The notes: generated by a model from the letters alone, not told the origin. Positions 51,416 to 62,176 are shown, counted from the stretch's first letter. The stretch: 64,000 nucleotides of DNA from Comamonas sp. Y33R10-2 (GCF_019355935.1 NZ_CP079925.1:930001-994000), one strand, 5' to 3'. Made by a program: numbers and translations.

Positions 51416-51907
51416 ATGAAGCACATTATTGCCGTCCTGCTCGAAAACGAGCCCGGAGCACTTTCGCGCGTTGTGGGCCTGTTTTCGGCCCGTGGCTACA
51501 ACATCGAATCCCTGACGGTGGCGCCGACGGAAGACCCGTCGCTGTCGCGCATGACCATTTTGACCACCGGCTCGGATGATGTGATTGAGCAAATCACAAA
51601 GCATCTGAATCGCCTGATTGAAGTGGTCAAGGTGGTTGACCTCACAGAAGGTTCTTACACCGAGCGCGAGCTGATGATGGTCAAGGTGCGAGCTGTTGGC
51701 AAGGAGCGCGAAGAGATGAAGCGCATGGCCGATATCTTTCGCGGCCGCATCATCGATGTGACCGAAAAAAGCTACACCGTTGAGCTGACCGGTGACCAGT
51801 CCAAGAACGACGCCTTCCTGCAAGCCATTGATCGCACTGCCATTTTGGAGACAGTGCGCACAGGTGCCTCAGGTATTGGCCGTGGCGAGCGCATTCTGCG
51901 TGTCTAA
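51416..51907 (+). CDS. ilvH: Acetolactate synthase small (regulatory) subunit
   Basis: 163 residues from ATG 51416 with AAGAGGAATC upstream. N-terminal ACT domain (MKHIIAVLLENEPGALSRVVGLFSARGYNIESL) that binds valine for feedback inhibition, and a C-terminal activation domain ending GERILRV. It pairs with the catalytic subunit encoded just upstream and is 63 bases before ilvC. Confidence 0.95.
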   Translation: MKHIIAVLLENEPGALSRVVGLFSARGYNIESLTVAPTEDPSLSRMTILTTGSDDVIEQITKHLNRLIEVVKVVDLTEGSYTERELMMVKVRAVGKEREEMKRMADIFRGRIIDVTEKSYTVELTGDQSKNDAFLQAIDRTAILETVRTGASGIGRGERILRV

Positions 51908-52987
<1,080 letters not shown>

Positions 52988-53034
52988 TGCACGCCAAGTC
53001 ATTCGGCGAAAGCTGAGTGACTTTGAGTCAGCAA

Positions 53035-53060
53035 GAGGCCACCGCTTAGGTGGCCTTTTT
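53035..53060 (+). terminator. Intrinsic terminator of ilvC
   Basis: Stem AGGCCACC/GGTGGCCT (last pair in the T run), five-base loop, then Ts. Confidence 0.8.
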
Positions 53061-53133
53061 CATTGCTGGCACTGCGTGCGCCCGCGGGTACACTGGGGGT
53101 AGGGCGTTGCTGTGATGGCTTTGCTTGAAATAC

Positions 53134-53149
53134 TATGGTTTTAATAGCT
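53134..53149. repeat. TATGGTTTTAATAGCT repeat, copy upstream of pssA
   Basis: Exact second copy of the 16-mer at 27139-27154; here it lies about 40 bases upstream of the pssA start. Confidence 0.55.
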
Positions 53150-53186
53150 GCATGCGCATGACATGCAAGCACTGGAGGTCTGTTTA

Positions 53187-54056
53187 ATGCAAAACAGCAA
53201 TGAATCTGCCGAAGTAACGGGTACTCAGCGCAAGATGCGCAAAGGCATTTATGTGCTGCCCAATCTGTTCACGCTAGCGGCACTGTTTGGGGGGTTCTAC
53301 TCCATCGTGATGGCCATGAACAATAAGTTCGAACTGGCCGCTTTGGGTGTTTTCTGCGCCATGGTGCTCGACAGCCTAGACGGTCGTGTGGCCCGTATGA
53401 CGAACACCCAAAGCGCATTTGGTGAGCAAATGGATTCGCTCTCCGACATGGTTTCTTTTGGTGCTGCTCCCGCGCTGATCGCCTATGAATGGGCGCTGCG
53501 CCCACTGGGCCGCTGGGGTTGGTTGGCGGCCTTTGTGTACTGCGCCTGCGCCGCACTGCGTTTGGCACGTTTTAACGTCAACACGACCGTGGTTGATAAG
53601 CGTTACTTTCAGGGTATGCCTTCGCCAGCAGCTGCAGCCTTGGTAGCAGGCTTTATCTGGCTGACCAGCGCTTTGATGGTGTCGCACCGCGATGTTCCGA
53701 TCTTTGGTGATGTGATGTCCTGGTTTGGTGGCTACCCCACAGATCGCGCTGACTTGGCTTGGATCATGTTTGCCATCACGCTGTTTGCTGGCCTGACGAT
53801 GGTCACCAATATTCCTTATTACAGCTTCAAGGACATTGGCGGCGCTAAGAGCATGCCGTTTGTTTCGCTGGTGGTGGTCGCTTTGTTGATGGCTGTCGTG
53901 AGTATTGAGCCAGCCACCATGCTGTTTTTGGTGTTTGTGGGCTACTCCATCTCTGGCTATGTGATTTATGTTTGGCGCCGCGCCAAGGGGGAGCATGTGA
54001 GCATTGTCTCCACCTCTAAAGACGAGCCTGACGAGCGCGGCTTGCACGACGATTAA
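53187..54056 (+). CDS. pssA: CDP-diacylglycerol-serine O-phosphatidyltransferase
   Basis: 289 residues from ATG 53187, chosen because GGAGG lies 9 bases upstream; an ATG at 53163 would add eight residues. The CDP-alcohol phosphotransferase motif is DSLDGRVARMTNTQSAFGEQMDSLSD, with all catalytic aspartates. About eight membrane helices follow, and the C-terminus is charged. It makes phosphatidylserine, precursor of phosphatidylethanolamine, in the inner membrane. Position between ilvC and leuA is conserved in Burkholderiales. Confidence 0.93.
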   Translation: MQNSNESAEVTGTQRKMRKGIYVLPNLFTLAALFGGFYSIVMAMNNKFELAALGVFCAMVLDSLDGRVARMTNTQSAFGEQMDSLSDMVSFGAAPALIAYEWALRPLGRWGWLAAFVYCACAALRLARFNVNTTVVDKRYFQGMPSPAAAALVAGFIWLTSALMVSHRDVPIFGDVMSWFGGYPTDRADLAWIMFAITLFAGLTMVTNIPYYSFKDIGGAKSMPFVSLVVVALLMAVVSIEPATMLFLVFVGYSISGYVIYVWRRAKGEHVSIVSTSKDEPDERGLHDD

Positions 54057-54113
54057 TCTCGCCTCATAAAAAGTGCTGGCGCTCTCAACTTTTCATGTGT
54101 TAAAGTCATTCGC

Positions 54114-54167
54114 ATGCAAAACCTGTCGCTAGCTCTACTACTAATGTCCACCGGGCATAGGAAGTAG
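54114..54167 (+). CDS. leuL: leuA leader peptide
   Basis: A 17-codon frame starting at ATG 54114 encodes MQNLSLALLLMSTGHRK and ends in TAG. Five of 17 codons are leucine (one CTG, four CTA), three of the CTA codons in a row. It stands upstream of a terminator hairpin and then leuA. This is the design of a transcription-attenuation leader: ribosome stalling at leucine codons when charged leucyl-tRNA is scarce would prevent the terminator. CTA is a rare codon in this G/C-rich genome, which would sharpen the response. Confidence 0.82.
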   Translation: MQNLSLALLLMSTGHRK

Positions 54168-54193
54168 CGCGCGCGTACAAACAACCCTACTTC

Positions 54194-54226
54194 ACGGCCC
54201 GTAGCTTAAGCGACGGGCCGTTTTTG
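54194..54226 (+). promoter_or_regulatory. Attenuator terminator of leuA
   Basis: Stem ACGGCCCGT/ACGGGCCGT with a ten-base loop and a T-rich run, 26 bases after the leader stop and 60 before leuA. The alternative anti-terminator pairing would involve the leader region but was not resolved. Confidence 0.8.
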
Positions 54227-54285
54227 TTTTGGGCGCCGCTGAAGCTAGGTTCAAATTTTTCTGATTTCGACTAAAGAGACTCACC

Positions 54286-55959
54286 ATGTTGCAAAACCCT
54301 TCTACCAAATATCGTGCCTTCGCTCCCGTGCGCTTGACGGACCGTACATGGCCCAATGTCGTTATCACCAAGCCCCCAGTCTGGTGCAGCGTGGATTTGC
54401 GTGATGGCAATCAGGCCTTGATCGAGCCCATGGACATCGATCGCAAGGTGCAGATGTTTGAGCAACTGGTGAAGATTGGCTTCAAGGAAATTGAAGTGGG
54501 TTTCCCGTCTGCCTCGCAAGTCGAGTTTGACTTCATGCGCAAGCTGATCGAGGAAAATCGTATCCCCGATGATGTGACGGTGCAGGTTTTGACACAGGCG
54601 CGTGAGCACCTGATTCGCCGTACTTTTGAGTCTTTGCAAGGTGCGCCTCGTGCGATTGTTCACCTCTACAACGCAACAGCGCCTGTGATGCGTCGTGTGG
54701 TGCTGAACATGAGCGAAGACGAAATTGTGGAGTTGGCTGTAACCAACGCTCAGATGTTCAAGGACATTGCTGCGGAGAACCCTTCGACGAAGTGGACCTT
54801 CCAGTACTCGCCCGAAATGTATTCGGATACTGAGTTGGAGTTCTCCAAGCGCGTAATCGATGCAGTGACGGATGTATGGCAGCCCACGCCAGAGAACAAG
54901 TGCATCATCAATTTGCCCACCACCGTTGAGCATTCCACCCCCAATATCTTTGCCGACATGGTGGAGTGGACGGGTCGCAACATCAAACGCCGTGATAGCG
55001 TGGTGATCTCGGTTCACCCTCACAATGACCGCGGCACAGGCACGGCGGCTGCCGAATTGTCTTTGATGGCAGGCGCGGACCGTTTGGAAGGCTGTTTGTT
55101 TGGCAATGGCGAGCGCACCGGTAACTTGGATGTGGTCAACGTCGCCCTCAATATGTATATCCAGGGTGTGAATCCCGGTCTGGATTTTTCCAATATCGAC
55201 GATATCCGTGCAACGGTTGAGCATTGCAACCAGCTGCCGGTGCATCCGCGTCACCCTTATGTGGGGGAGCTGGTTTACACCTCTTTCTCTGGTTCACACC
55301 AAGATGCCATCAAAAAGGCATTTGCTGATCGCAAGGAAGGCGATATCTGGGATATGCCATACCTGCCAATCGACCCCAAAGATTTGGGCCGTAGTTACGA
55401 GGCTGTGATTCGCGTGAACAGCCAGTCAGGTAAGGGCGGCATTGCCTATTTGCTGGAAAGCGAATACGGCTTGCAATTGCCCCGTCGCTTGCAGATTGAA
55501 TTTAGCCAAGTGGTGCAGCGCGAGATGGATATCAGCGGTAAGGAATTGTCTGCAGCAGCGCTGTGGGAGCTGTTCCAACGTGAATATGGCGTCAACACGG
55601 TGAAGGCTCCTCAGTACCGTTTGAGTGAAGCCGATGGCGTGGTCAGCATGACTGCAGAGGTTGAAGTGGCTGGCAGAAAGCATGTCTTGGAAAGCCAAGG
55701 AACAGGCCCGATTGATGCCTTTGTACAAGCCCTTTCGGCTGCAGTGGGCCGCAATGTGCGCGTGTTGAACTACTCTGAACACGCGATTGGTGAAGGCGCT
55801 AATGCCAAGGCCATTGCTTACGTTGAACTGCGCGTAGATGATGGTCAAGTTTGCTACGGGGTTGGCGTAGATGCCAATATCGTGTCGGCCTCGCTTCGGG
55901 CCATTATTTCGGGCGTACAACGTGTCCCGTCGGCTGCTGAAGAAGTGGCAACTGCCTAA
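54286..55959 (+). CDS. leuA: 2-isopropylmalate synthase (type 2, long form)
   Basis: 557 residues. The TIM-barrel condensing domain opens with [18 protein letters not shown], includes the metal ligands in [17 protein letters not shown] and the [11 protein letters not shown] loop. The C-terminal regulatory LeuA allosteric domain (about 430-550) would bind leucine. Length and the N-terminal KYRAF ... RTWPN motif place it in the type-2 group, as in actinobacteria and fungi. It condenses acetyl-CoA with 2-oxoisovalerate, the first leucine-specific step. Expression is predicted to be attenuated by the leader upstream. Confidence 0.95.
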   Translation: MLQNPSTKYRAFAPVRLTDRTWPNVVITKPPVWCSVDLRDGNQALIEPMDIDRKVQMFEQLVKIGFKEIEVGFPSASQVEFDFMRKLIEENRIPDDVTVQVLTQAREHLIRRTFESLQGAPRAIVHLYNATAPVMRRVVLNMSEDEIVELAVTNAQMFKDIAAENPSTKWTFQYSPEMYSDTELEFSKRVIDAVTDVWQPTPENKCIINLPTTVEHSTPNIFADMVEWTGRNIKRRDSVVISVHPHNDRGTGTAAAELSLMAGADRLEGCLFGNGERTGNLDVVNVALNMYIQGVNPGLDFSNIDDIRATVEHCNQLPVHPRHPYVGELVYTSFSGSHQDAIKKAFADRKEGDIWDMPYLPIDPKDLGRSYEAVIRVNSQSGKGGIAYLLESEYGLQLPRRLQIEFSQVVQREMDISGKELSAAALWELFQREYGVNTVKAPQYRLSEADGVVSMTAEVEVAGRKHVLESQGTGPIDAFVQALSAAVGRNVRVLNYSEHAIGEGANAKAIAYVELRVDDGQVCYGVGVDANIVSASLRAIISGVQRVPSAAEEVATA

Positions 55960-55967
55960 AAGCTTGT

Positions 55968-56000
55968 AAGCCGGTGTCGCCAAAAACGCACCGGCTTTTT
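55968..56000 (+). terminator. Intrinsic terminator of leuA
   Basis: Stem AAGCCGGTG/CACCGGCTT with a twelve-base loop and T run, 9 bases after the stop. Confidence 0.85.
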
Positions 56001-56219
56001 GCTGGGCATGAATTTATCGGTCAAAAGCGATATTGATTTCGCACCAGCGAATAAGCCTGCTTTCGAGGCTGCTCAGTCGTCAGTAGCAGCTGAAAGCGTG
56101 AACGGTTCAGCGCTCCAGATTTTGAAGCAACGTTTGTTTTGCCAAGGCTTGTCTGAGTTGTTTGAATTAAATACATAGCAATCATCAAGTTGTAGCAGCA
56201 CAAGATTGATTGCTAGATT

Positions 56220-56225
56220 TATAAT
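56220..56225 (+). promoter_or_regulatory. Candidate -10 box upstream of the D,D-peptidase gene
   Basis: Perfect TATAAT. No good -35 box at the expected distance, so an activator or an extended contact may be needed. Confidence 0.4.
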
Positions 56226-56246
56226 TTCACTTAGATTATCGAGTAA

Positions 56247-56280
56247 GTTGTGCAAGTGCTTGTCGCTGCACAACTTTTTT
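56247..56280 (+). terminator. Hairpin with T run in the leader of the D,D-peptidase gene
   Basis: Stem GTTGTGCA/TGCACAAC with a twelve-base loop followed by six T residues, ending 42 bases before the ATG. A terminator placed between promoter and start suggests attenuation, or the end of a small RNA. Confidence 0.55.
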
Positions 56281-56321
56281 GATTGAATTAAGTCCTTACA
56301 CCTTGTTGTCTGGAGTATCGC

Positions 56322-57527
56322 ATGCCAATGCTGCGTTCATTTCGCCTTGCAAAACTACCTCAGGTGTTGTCTTTAGCTCTGTTGAGCTGTGCGTTAGCTG
56401 TGCCCGTTGCACAAGCGACAACTAAAAAAGACGTTAAAAAGCCCGTTGCCACTGCCGCTGCGTCCTCTAAAAAAGGAGCTAAAGCGCCCGCTGCTAAAGT
56501 TGCCTCTTCTAAAGCCCGCGTGGCTGCGGAGCCTAAAAAAGCCAAGGGTGCCAAAGTAGCCAAGGCGGTCAGCAAAAAAGGCGCCAAGTCTGAAGTGGTG
56601 GCTAAGGCTGATAAGTCCAGAACTTCTGGCAGGAAGCGCTTAGCCAAGGCTGGGGCTGGCGGCGCGGCAGTCGCTGCTGCTGCAGTTGCGGTATCTGTGG
56701 AACCTGCCCGCAGGTCTTATGGGCAGATGGCAGGTCTGCACTCGGTGACGGATCCGCTGGATCTGCAAAGCAGCGTGGCCTATGTGATCGATCAAGATAC
56801 GCATGAAGTGTTGCTTAGCAAGAACGATCAGGCGGTTTTGCCCATTGCTTCACTCACTAAGATCATGACGGGCTTGCTGGTCTCGCAGGCTCGTTTGCCT
56901 ATGGATGAGATGATCACCATCACTCAAGATGATGTGGATACCGAAAAGCACAGTAGCTCGCGTTTGCGGGTGGGGACGACCTTGACGCGCTCTGAGATGA
57001 TGCATCTTGCGCTGATGTCTAGTGAAAACCGTGCTGCCCATGCACTGGGTCGCACTTATCCGGGTGGCCTGGGGCAGTTTGTGCAGCAAATGAACGCGAA
57101 GGCCATGCAGCTGGGCATGAAAGACACGCGTTATGTAGAGCCTACGGGCCTGTCCAGTAGCAATCAGTCCAGCGCACGTGACTTGGCTCGTTTGGTAGCT
57201 GTTGCACACGAAGATCCAATGATGCGCGAATACTCGACATCTCATGGCTATGAAGTGGCTGTGGGACGCCGCACTTTGCAGTTCAACAATACCAACCGTT
57301 TAGTCAAAAGCGACAACTGGGATATTGGTTTGCAAAAGACGGGCTATATCTCCGAGGCTGGTCGCTGCTTGGTGATGCAGGCCCAAGTTTCCGGTCGCAA
57401 GCTGATCATGGTGTTCCTGGATTCTGCAGGTAAGTTTAGCCGCCTAGCTGATGCTGAGCGAGTGCGTCATTGGGTTGAAGGCATGCCCAGTGCAAGCAGC
57501 GTTGTAGCTCAGCGTATTCGTGGCTAA
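56322..57527 (+). CDS. pbpG: D-alanyl-D-alanine carboxy/endopeptidase, S11 family (PbpG-like)
   Basis: 401 residues. A signal peptide ends near AQA (residue 32), then about 95 residues (33-128) of Lys/Ala/Ser-rich sequence resembling histone H1 tails, then the penicillin-binding domain. Active-site motifs are complete: SLTK (Ser177, Lys180), SEN (234-236), KTG (339-341). It trims or opens cross-links in periplasmic peptidoglycan. Low-molecular-weight endopeptidases of the PbpG type have this layout without a long basic linker, which could bind anionic cell-wall or membrane polymers. No C-terminal amphipathic anchor is evident. Confidence 0.9.
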   Translation: MPMLRSFRLAKLPQVLSLALLSCALAVPVAQATTKKDVKKPVATAAASSKKGAKAPAAKVASSKARVAAEPKKAKGAKVAKAVSKKGAKSEVVAKADKSRTSGRKRLAKAGAGGAAVAAAAVAVSVEPARRSYGQMAGLHSVTDPLDLQSSVAYVIDQDTHEVLLSKNDQAVLPIASLTKIMTGLLVSQARLPMDEMITITQDDVDTEKHSSSRLRVGTTLTRSEMMHLALMSSENRAAHALGRTYPGGLGQFVQQMNAKAMQLGMKDTRYVEPTGLSSSNQSSARDLARLVAVAHEDPMMREYSTSHGYEVAVGRRTLQFNNTNRLVKSDNWDIGLQKTGYISEAGRCLVMQAQVSGRKLIMVFLDSAGKFSRLADAERVRHWVEGMPSASSVVAQRIRG

Positions 57528-57561
57528 TCTTTCGGTTAGGTATTGGCTCTAAGAGGCACAT

Positions 57562-57592
57562 AAAAAAACGCTACTTCAAGTAGCGTTTTTTT
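57562..57592. terminator. Intrinsic terminator after pbpG
   Basis: Stem AAAAAAACGCTACTT/AAGTAGCGTTTTTTT with a very small loop; symmetric, so usable from both convergent genes. Confidence 0.85.
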
Positions 57593-57670
57593 ATGCCCTG
57601 ATCCGGTGAAATTAAGCTCTATCCGCTGTAGTTGTTGCACCTGATGCTCAGCAATTCATAGCGAATTGAG

Positions 57671-58507
57671 TCAGTCTTCTGGATGGCTGCGGCTGTACGA
57701 GTGCGGAGTTGTCTGTGTGTTTGTGATACGTGCAACGGCGCAGCCAAGGGCTAAGGAAATTTCTTGCACTGTGGCCTGAAGGCGTGGGGCCCAGCTTTCA
57801 TCAAGGCGGTCTGCGGGCGCCGAGATGGATAGACCTGCAATGAGTTTGCCTTGGTCATCGTAAATGCCTGCGGCCATGCAGCGCACTCCCAGTTCTAACT
57901 CTTCGTTATCGCGTGCAATGCCGTATTGGCGAACTTTGGCCAGTTCATGCTCTAGTTGACCAATTTGGGTCAGGCTGAAGTGGGTCTTGCCGGGAAGTCC
58001 CGTGCGGGTGGCATAGGCGCGGACTTGCTGGGAGTCGTCAGCCGCTAAAAATAGCTTGCCGTTGGAGGTTAGGTGCAGCGGAGCATGGCCACCAATCGCA
58101 CGCACCACCTGCATGCCGGAACGCTCACTGTATGCACGTTCCACGTAAACGATTTCATCACCTTGGCGCACGGAGAGGCTGATAGGCTGCTGAATTTGCT
58201 TGTGGAGCTGGCGCATCGGCGTCAGCGCGACTTCGCGCACATTCAGGCGAGCTTTAACTAAGTTGCCAAGCTCCAGAAAACGCATGCCTAAGCGGTAACT
58301 GCCTGACTCGGGTCTATCCACAAAGCGGCCGATGGCGAGGTCGTTGAGGATGCGGTGCGTTGTGGAGGGATGCAGGCCCGTGCGTTCGCTGATCTCCTTC
58401 AAAGAAACCGCTTCCTCACGCGATGCCAGCACGTCGATCAACGTGAACATGCGCTCCAGAACCTGGACGCTGGGCTTTGCGGAGACTGCTAGGTCGTCTT
58501 TTTTCAT
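57671..58507 (-). CDS. IclR-family transcriptional regulator
   Basis: 278 residues. N-terminal winged helix-turn-helix (about 12-75, with AVSLKEISERTGLHPSTTHRILNDL) and a C-terminal effector-binding domain (about 90-260) containing the IclR signature GVRCMAAGIYDDQGKLIAGLSISAP. Such proteins regulate catabolic operons in response to small acids. No catabolic genes are adjacent, so the target is unknown; it is probably global or acts at a distance. Confidence 0.9.
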   Translation of the reverse strand: MKKDDLAVSAKPSVQVLERMFTLIDVLASREEAVSLKEISERTGLHPSTTHRILNDLAIGRFVDRPESGSYRLGMRFLELGNLVKARLNVREVALTPMRQLHKQIQQPISLSVRQGDEIVYVERAYSERSGMQVVRAIGGHAPLHLTSNGKLFLAADDSQQVRAYATRTGLPGKTHFSLTQIGQLEHELAKVRQYGIARDNEELELGVRCMAAGIYDDQGKLIAGLSISAPADRLDESWAPRLQATVQEISLALGCAVARITNTQTTPHSYSRSHPED

Positions 58508-58622
58508 TCGTTGGAGGTGCTTTGCGGGATCAGGGCATTCTAGCGGGGCAAGCGCCGCGCAGGCATGTCATCTGCCCGTCTTTTTGGCTGCGCAGCTATT
58601 CAATGTGCGAGCGCACAACGCT

Positions 58623-59363
58623 TTACCGATCAACGCGTTGCCATTGTTCAGCTTCACGGACTTCATACGGAAGAAAGCTGGCTTTGTAGCGCATCTTTTG
58701 GCTGTCCGAGATCCAGTATCCGAGGTAGACGTAAGGCAAGTTCATAGCTTGTGCCTGCTTGATTTGCCAAAGCACATTGAAGGTGCCGTAGCTGGCTTGA
58801 TCTTCTGGGTCGTAGAAGGTGTAGACGGCAGATAGGCCGTCTTCCAGTACATCCAAAATCGAGACCATCTTGAGCGTGCCGCGCTCGCCTGTCTCCGTTG
58901 GCTCTCTAAATTCCACCAGTCGTGAATTGACGCGGCTTTGTAGCAAAAACTGGGTGTACTGGTCCACGCTATCGTTGTCCATGCCGCCGCCGCTGTGGCG
59001 GTGTTGCTGGTAGCGCAGGTACAGCTGGTAGTGCTCATCCGAGTAATGCAGTCGCTGTATCGAGATAATCAGTTGGCCGTGTTGCTTGGCCGAGCGTCGC
59101 TGGCTGCGATTAGGATGAAATTCGCTGCTCAGGATGCGCAGCGGAATGCAGGCTTGACAGCCGTCGCAATAAGGTCGGTACGTGAACATGCCGCTGCGGC
59201 GAAACCCCATGGTGACCAACTCTGAATAAACTGCATTCTGTATTTGATGGCTGGGCGTTGCGACCTGAGAGCGTGCCATTCTCCCTGGCAGGTAACTGCA
59301 GGGGTAGGCTGCCGTGGCATAGAACTGCAGGGCATGTAGCGGTAGGTCGTTCGGGTGCGTCAT
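58623..59363 (-). CDS. bpt: Aspartate/glutamate leucyltransferase (Bpt)
   Basis: 246 residues from ATG 59363; a TTG at 59396 overlapping the aat stop is an alternative start. ATE1-family features are present: [12 protein letters not shown], the cysteine cluster [16 protein letters not shown] and YRYQQHRH further on. The GNAT-like second half ends [20 protein letters not shown]. Bpt attaches leucine to N-terminal Asp or Glu, creating substrates for ClpS-ClpAP. It lies directly after aat, the other N-degron transferase. Confidence 0.92.
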   Translation of the reverse strand: MTHPNDLPLHALQFYATAAYPCSYLPGRMARSQVATPSHQIQNAVYSELVTMGFRRSGMFTYRPYCDGCQACIPLRILSSEFHPNRSQRRSAKQHGQLIISIQRLHYSDEHYQLYLRYQQHRHSGGGMDNDSVDQYTQFLLQSRVNSRLVEFREPTETGERGTLKMVSILDVLEDGLSAVYTFYDPEDQASYGTFNVLWQIKQAQAMNLPYVYLGYWISDSQKMRYKASFLPYEVREAEQWQRVDR

Positions 59364-59392
59364 GATCAGGCCGGTGCTACAGAAGCGTTGCG

Positions 59393-60181
59393 TCAAATTT
59401 CAGGGGCGCTTAGCAATTTACTCCAGTATAGAGGTGCAAATTGCCAATGCATATCGGGCAACTGAGCTTGTGTTTTGACGGTTTGAATAAATTGCTCTCT
59501 CGGAATTTCTTGTCCGCCCATAAATGACAGGTGCGCAGTGGCTTGCTGGCAGTCAATTTGAGGAACCTGATGGGCACGGCACAGCGCAACCAGCGCAGAC
59601 AGGGCAATTTTTGAGGCATCGGTTTGCAGTGCAAACATAGATTCGCCAAACACTGCCTTGCCCAGTGCCACGCAGTACAGGCCGCCCACCAATTTGCCAT
59701 CAACCCAAGTCTCTACGCTGTGTGCTGCGCCTTGGTGGTGAAGTTCGGTATAGGCATCGATGATGCTTTGAACAATCCAGGTGCCGTTTTGCCCATCGCG
59801 CGGGGCTTGAGCGCAGTGCTGCATCACGGTTGAGAAGGCGCTGTCGATGCGAATTTCGCAGCCAGGGGTATCGCGGAATTTTTGCAATGCCCTGCGCAAA
59901 CTGCGACGGAGCCGGAACTCTTCAGGGCGCAAAGTCATGCGCGGATTGGGAGACCACCAGAGCACTGGCTGCCCATCGCTGAACCATGGAAAAATGCCTT
60001 GGCTATAGGCTGCGCGAAGATGTGCGGCATCTAGTGTGCTACCCGCAGCCAGCAGGCCGGGAATGGGGTCCCGCTCTCCCCAAGTTTGATCAATAGGTGG
60101 AAATTCTTGTTCAGGCTGCAGCCAGGGCAGGGAGTGCGTCATTTGCCGGTGAAGTGGGTGGTGATGCTGCCAGTCTTGCAT
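59393..60181 (-). CDS. aat: Leucyl/phenylalanyl-tRNA-protein transferase
   Basis: 262 residues. The family motif [26 protein letters not shown] is near residue 60, and [17 protein letters not shown] and [17 protein letters not shown] follow; all are diagnostic. It adds Leu or Phe to proteins starting with Lys or Arg, tagging them for ClpS-ClpAP degradation. It is cotranscribed with bpt, so both branches of the bacterial N-degron pathway are set together. Confidence 0.95.
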   Translation of the reverse strand: MQDWQHHHPLHRQMTHSLPWLQPEQEFPPIDQTWGERDPIPGLLAAGSTLDAAHLRAAYSQGIFPWFSDGQPVLWWSPNPRMTLRPEEFRLRRSLRRALQKFRDTPGCEIRIDSAFSTVMQHCAQAPRDGQNGTWIVQSIIDAYTELHHQGAAHSVETWVDGKLVGGLYCVALGKAVFGESMFALQTDASKIALSALVALCRAHQVPQIDCQQATAHLSFMGGQEIPREQFIQTVKTQAQLPDMHWQFAPLYWSKLLSAPEI

Positions 60182-60234
60182 AGACTTACAGTATTTTGTG
60201 AGGGCTCATTGTGCTGAATAACTTCAGCACTAAT

Positions 60235-60265
60235 AAAAAAGGCTTCCGTGTAGGAAGCCTTTTTT
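60235..60265. terminator. Bidirectional terminator between efp and aat
   Basis: Stem AAAAAAGGCTTCC/GGAAGCCTTTTTT with a five-base loop; on the minus strand it follows efp. Confidence 0.85.
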
Positions 60266-60299
60266 GTTGAGTCAAGCAACTGCAAGAGTTGCGGCTGCA

Positions 60300-60854
60300 T
60301 TACACGCGCTTGCGGTATTCGCCAACGCGGGTGTCGATTTCGATCTTGTCTTCTTGAGCCACGAACAAAGGCACGGCGATTTCAAAGCCAGTCGCAATCT
60401 TTGCGGGCTTCAGCACCTTGCCGGATGTATCACCCTTAACAGCAGGCTCAGTCCAAGTGATTTCGCGCACGATGGTGGTGGGCAGCTCGCAAGAAATTGC
60501 CTTGCCGTCATAGAACACCACTTCGGCAGTCATGCCGTCTTCCAGGTAGTTCAGTGCGTCAGCCATGTTTTCGGCTTCGACTTCGTACTGGTTGAACTCT
60601 TCGTCCATCCACACGTACATTGGATCTGCGAAGTAAGAGTAAGTGCACTCCTTCTTGTCCAGAATCACGTTGTCGATCTTGTCGTCGGCCTTGAACACGT
60701 TTTCAGTGCCGAAGTTGCCGATCAGGCTCTTGAGCTTCATGCGCACGGTAGCAGCGCCACGGCCGCCACGAGCGTATTCGGTCTTCAGAACGATCATGGG
60801 GTCTTTGCCGAACATGATCACATTGCCTGCGCGGATTTCTTGAGCGATTTTCAT
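60300..60854 (-). CDS. efp: Elongation factor P
   Basis: 184 residues from ATG 60854. Three beta-barrel domains: the KOW-like domain I with the loop GGRGAA whose tip residue is Arg32, then two OB-type domains ending GEYRKRV. Arg32 (not Lys34) is the residue modified by rhamnosylation in the EarP type of EF-P. EF-P relieves ribosome stalling at polyproline stretches, such as that in TolA of this window. The modifying enzyme gene earP is just upstream on the same strand. The longer upstream frame is not protein-like. Confidence 0.96.
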   Translation of the reverse strand: MKIAQEIRAGNVIMFGKDPMIVLKTEYARGGRGAATVRMKLKSLIGNFGTENVFKADDKIDNVILDKKECTYSYFADPMYVWMDEEFNQYEVEAENMADALNYLEDGMTAEVVFYDGKAISCELPTTIVREITWTEPAVKGDTSGKVLKPAKIATGFEIAVPLFVAQEDKIEIDTRVGEYRKRV

Positions 60855-61054
60855 GGCTTGCTTGCGTTTGAAAGGTTGGAGCCGCTCTACACGGCAGGCA
60901 AGCTGTTCGCAATGGTTGCTGAAGTGAATTAGCAACGCATCAATAGTGCGGCGGCGGGGCCTGCCGCATGTACCGCGGCGGGGCGCGACCCTGAAAAGCA
61001 AGATCGCTCGGCGGGCCGGGTACGCTCTGCCCTCAGAGAAGCAAAACGTGGATT

Positions 61055-62176
61055 TTAGCTTTTTTCGGCAACAAAAGCTTGAAGCTGCTCAATCAAGTCG
61101 GCCTGAATCGCTAATTTTTCTCGTGCAGCCCGTACGCACAAGGCCCATTCTGTCAATATTTCAGGGTTCAGCAAAGGCAATGTTTGCGGTGCGGTCATGC
61201 CGTTCCAAGCGTGATGAAAACGCCTGAGGCTTGTGGGCGCACCCAGCCAGTCCAAAAAGGCATTGAGCTTGTCGTGGTGGGCATTGTCGTGTTGTGGGTA
61301 GATATGCCAAGCAAAAGGTTGACCCGCCCAGATGGCGCGAACCAGAGAGTCCTCACCGCGCACCAGATTCAGATCGCCGGCCCAGAGCATTTCATCAAAC
61401 TGAGGCTGTGGGCATGGCTGCAGATATTGAATGTTCAATTGCTGTGCAGCTGGCAGCGCCTGAATAGCTGCAGTAGCCCGACCAGGGGTGACCAGTAGTC
61501 TGGCGTTGAGGCTGGGTAGTTGCTCAAGCAATTGCGGCAAGGCTATTGGCTCATAGCAAAACAGCGAGACAGCGAATTCGTTCGCTTGGACCCCTTGCGC
61601 AGTCCGCCATTGTTGGCGTTCGCATGCAAAATGATTCTGGCGTTGGCTTAAGTTTTGCTCTCGCACCAATGAGCCTGTGGCACTTGTGAAACCGGGGTAA
61701 AAAAACCAGCGGGTCAGGCCCGCCGCCGGGCCGGACATGATGCGCGATGGCAGGCGGTGGCAGCGCTCTACATAGTCTTCAGCAGACAGATATTCGAGGT
61801 TGATCCATGCCGGCGGATGGCCTTGCTCTGCCTTGCGTGCAATGGCTGAAACGAAAGGCGCGGGAATCTCACAGCCAAAGGCTTCAACAACCACGTCGCC
61901 AATAGATGCAGGTATGTCTGTGGCTTGTGCGGGCCATGTGTGCACGCTTAAAGCTTGTGGCCAGGGTTGCGGTGCCATCCACTGCAAGGCGCTGGCCTCG
62001 TCCATCCATAGTCTTACCTGCTGGCCGCGCGCCACCAGTTCTGCCGCGGTGCGCCAGCACACGCCAACATCGCCAAAGTTATCAATGATCTGACAGAAAA
62101 TATCCCAAATTAGTGCAGGGCGTACAAGGCGTAGGGGGCTTGGTTGATGTTTTGGTAGCGGTAAAAAATCCAGCAT
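61055..62176 (-). CDS. earP: EF-P arginine rhamnosyltransferase
   Basis: 373 residues, GT-B fold of the EarP family. The opening is [19 protein letters not shown], containing the catalytic aspartates of the IDNFGD motif (32 and 36), followed by [14 protein letters not shown]. The dTDP-rhamnose site is [12 protein letters not shown] (Glu about 275). It transfers rhamnose from dTDP-L-rhamnose to Arg32 of EF-P, and lies 200 bases upstream of efp on the same strand. The first 20 residues extend beyond the usual start, so a later start is possible. Confidence 0.94.
   Translation of the reverse strand: MLDFLPLPKHQPSPLRLVRPALIWDIFCQIIDNFGDVGVCWRTAAELVARGQQVRLWMDEASALQWMAPQPWPQALSVHTWPAQATDIPASIGDVVVEAFGCEIPAPFVSAIARKAEQGHPPAWINLEYLSAEDYVERCHRLPSRIMSGPAAGLTRWFFYPGFTSATGSLVREQNLSQRQNHFACERQQWRTAQGVQANEFAVSLFCYEPIALPQLLEQLPSLNARLLVTPGRATAAIQALPAAQQLNIQYLQPCPQPQFDEMLWAGDLNLVRGEDSLVRAIWAGQPFAWHIYPQHDNAHHDKLNAFLDWLGAPTSLRRFHHAWNGMTAPQTLPLLNPEILTEWALCVRAAREKLAIQADLIEQLQAFVAEKS

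Larger units (their letters stand above)
56001..56321. other. AT-rich upstream region of the D,D-peptidase gene
   Basis: About 320 bases without a supported gene, increasingly AT-rich to the right. It contains a perfect TATAAT at 56220-56225 and, 21 bases on, a hairpin with T run (listed separately). GGAG about 8 bases before ATG 56322 is the ribosome site of the next gene. Open frames on the minus strand here have no protein-like composition. Confidence 0.45.
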
